A stretch of DNA of 5,438 nucleotides from the NCBI GenBank assembly GCA_946541285.1, contig CAMNJG010000114.1:1-5438 (forward strand), in the 5' to 3' direction. The notes under the pieces are model-generated. The model did no database searches. It saw only the letters and a list, made by a program, of their open reading frames with translations, and was not told the DNA's origin. Below are positions 5,301 to 5,438 of the stretch, piece after piece. Both the position numbers and the translations under genes were made by a program. Position 1 is the stretch's first letter. Every line of letters starts with the position of its first letter. This DNA comes from an uncultured Clostridia bacterium (GTDB lineage: Bacteria; Bacillota; Clostridia; Peptostreptococcales; Anaerovoracaceae).

Positions 5301-5371
5301 GTTTAATGCCTGCATCATTAAGCCCGACGGGGGAGTAATGAGCAGACACTGTTTTAATGCGTGCTCATTAA
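5301..5371. promoter_or_regulatory. Tandem TTAATG/CATTAA dyads upstream of the transglutaminase gene
   Basis: Two copies of one dyad: TTAATG-N7-CATTAA (5303-5321) and TTAATG-N6-CATTAA (5354-5371). They agree outside the half-sites too (GTTTAATGC-x-TGC, then TCATTAA), differing by single-base indels and one substitution. Their centres are about 50 bases apart, close to five helical turns. A further half-site, TAATGAGCA (5336-5344), is the exact complement of TGCTCATTA (5362-5370) in the second copy. This looks like a multi-site operator for a dimeric regulator, 30 to 100 bases before the start codon. No convincing -35/-10 pair was found, and no regulator gene is in the window. Confidence 0.5.
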
Positions 5372-5418
5372 CCGAATTTCCTGAATATTTCAATGCGCAT
5401 CGGCAAAATTCGGTTAAT
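5367..5418. repeat. 13-bp perfect inverted repeat
   Basis: ATTAACCGAATTT (5367-5379) is the exact reverse complement of AAATTCGGTTAAT (5406-5418), with 26 bases between. The left arm overlaps the last half-site of the tandem dyads. The centre holds the 8-bp palindrome ATGCGCAT (5393-5400). No T-run follows on either strand, so it is not an intrinsic terminator. Chance occurrence of a 13-bp repeat at this spacing is unlikely in a window this size (well under 0.01 expected). It may be a regulator site, a cruciform, or a small repeat element. Confidence 0.7.
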
Positions 5419-5438
5419 CTGCTGCAGGGGTTTTGAAT

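Noticed and set aside
5271..5393. Longer transglutaminase start at 5393 on the minus strand
   Set aside because: It would place 41 polar residues before the signal peptide and ignore the clear AAAGGAG before 5270; the stretch carries regulatory-looking dyads.

Overview
The window looks like a chromosomal stretch from a Gram-positive Firmicute, most likely a gut-type Clostridia member (Lachnospiraceae/Oscillospiraceae-like); that placement is inference. Supporting signs are consensus sigma-A promoter hexamers, strong AGGAGG-type ribosome binding sites, two exported proteins carrying S-layer homology (SLH) repeats, a copper-amine-oxidase-N-like fragment, and base composition near half GC. There are no RNA genes, no CRISPR array and no recognisable transposase.

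Layout: (1) 1-408 holds the 3' remnant of a gene ending in a copper amine oxidase N-like stalk domain, followed by a strong intrinsic terminator. (2) 409-1194, minus strand, is a classical short-chain dehydrogenase/reductase. (3) 1195-1564 is a divergent control region: a perfect-consensus promoter fires left into the reductase and a second promoter fires right into the next gene. (4) 1565-2737, plus strand, is the most notable gene: a secreted protein with three SLH repeats and a C-terminal TNT (tuberculosis necrotizing toxin-type NAD+ glycohydrolase) domain. (5) 2791-3680 is a compact toxin-antitoxin operon: promoter with paired palindromes, Phd/YefM-like antitoxin, PIN-domain toxin overlapping it by 4 bases, and a terminator. 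(6) 3852-5270, minus strand, is a secreted transglutaminase-like protein with three C-terminal SLH repeats. (7) 5271-5438, its upstream region, is crowded with repeated TTAATG/CATTAA dyads and a 13-bp inverted repeat.

The two SLH proteins would both be held on the cell wall, one displaying a predicted NAD-consuming domain and the other a predicted papain-fold thiol enzyme, in opposite domain order. They are convergent and separated by the toxin-antitoxin cassette. Nothing in the sequence shows that they act together. No immunity factor for the TNT domain is recognisable nearby. Part of the left end (1-169), the reductase leader and the stretch 3681-3851 show no supportable gene.
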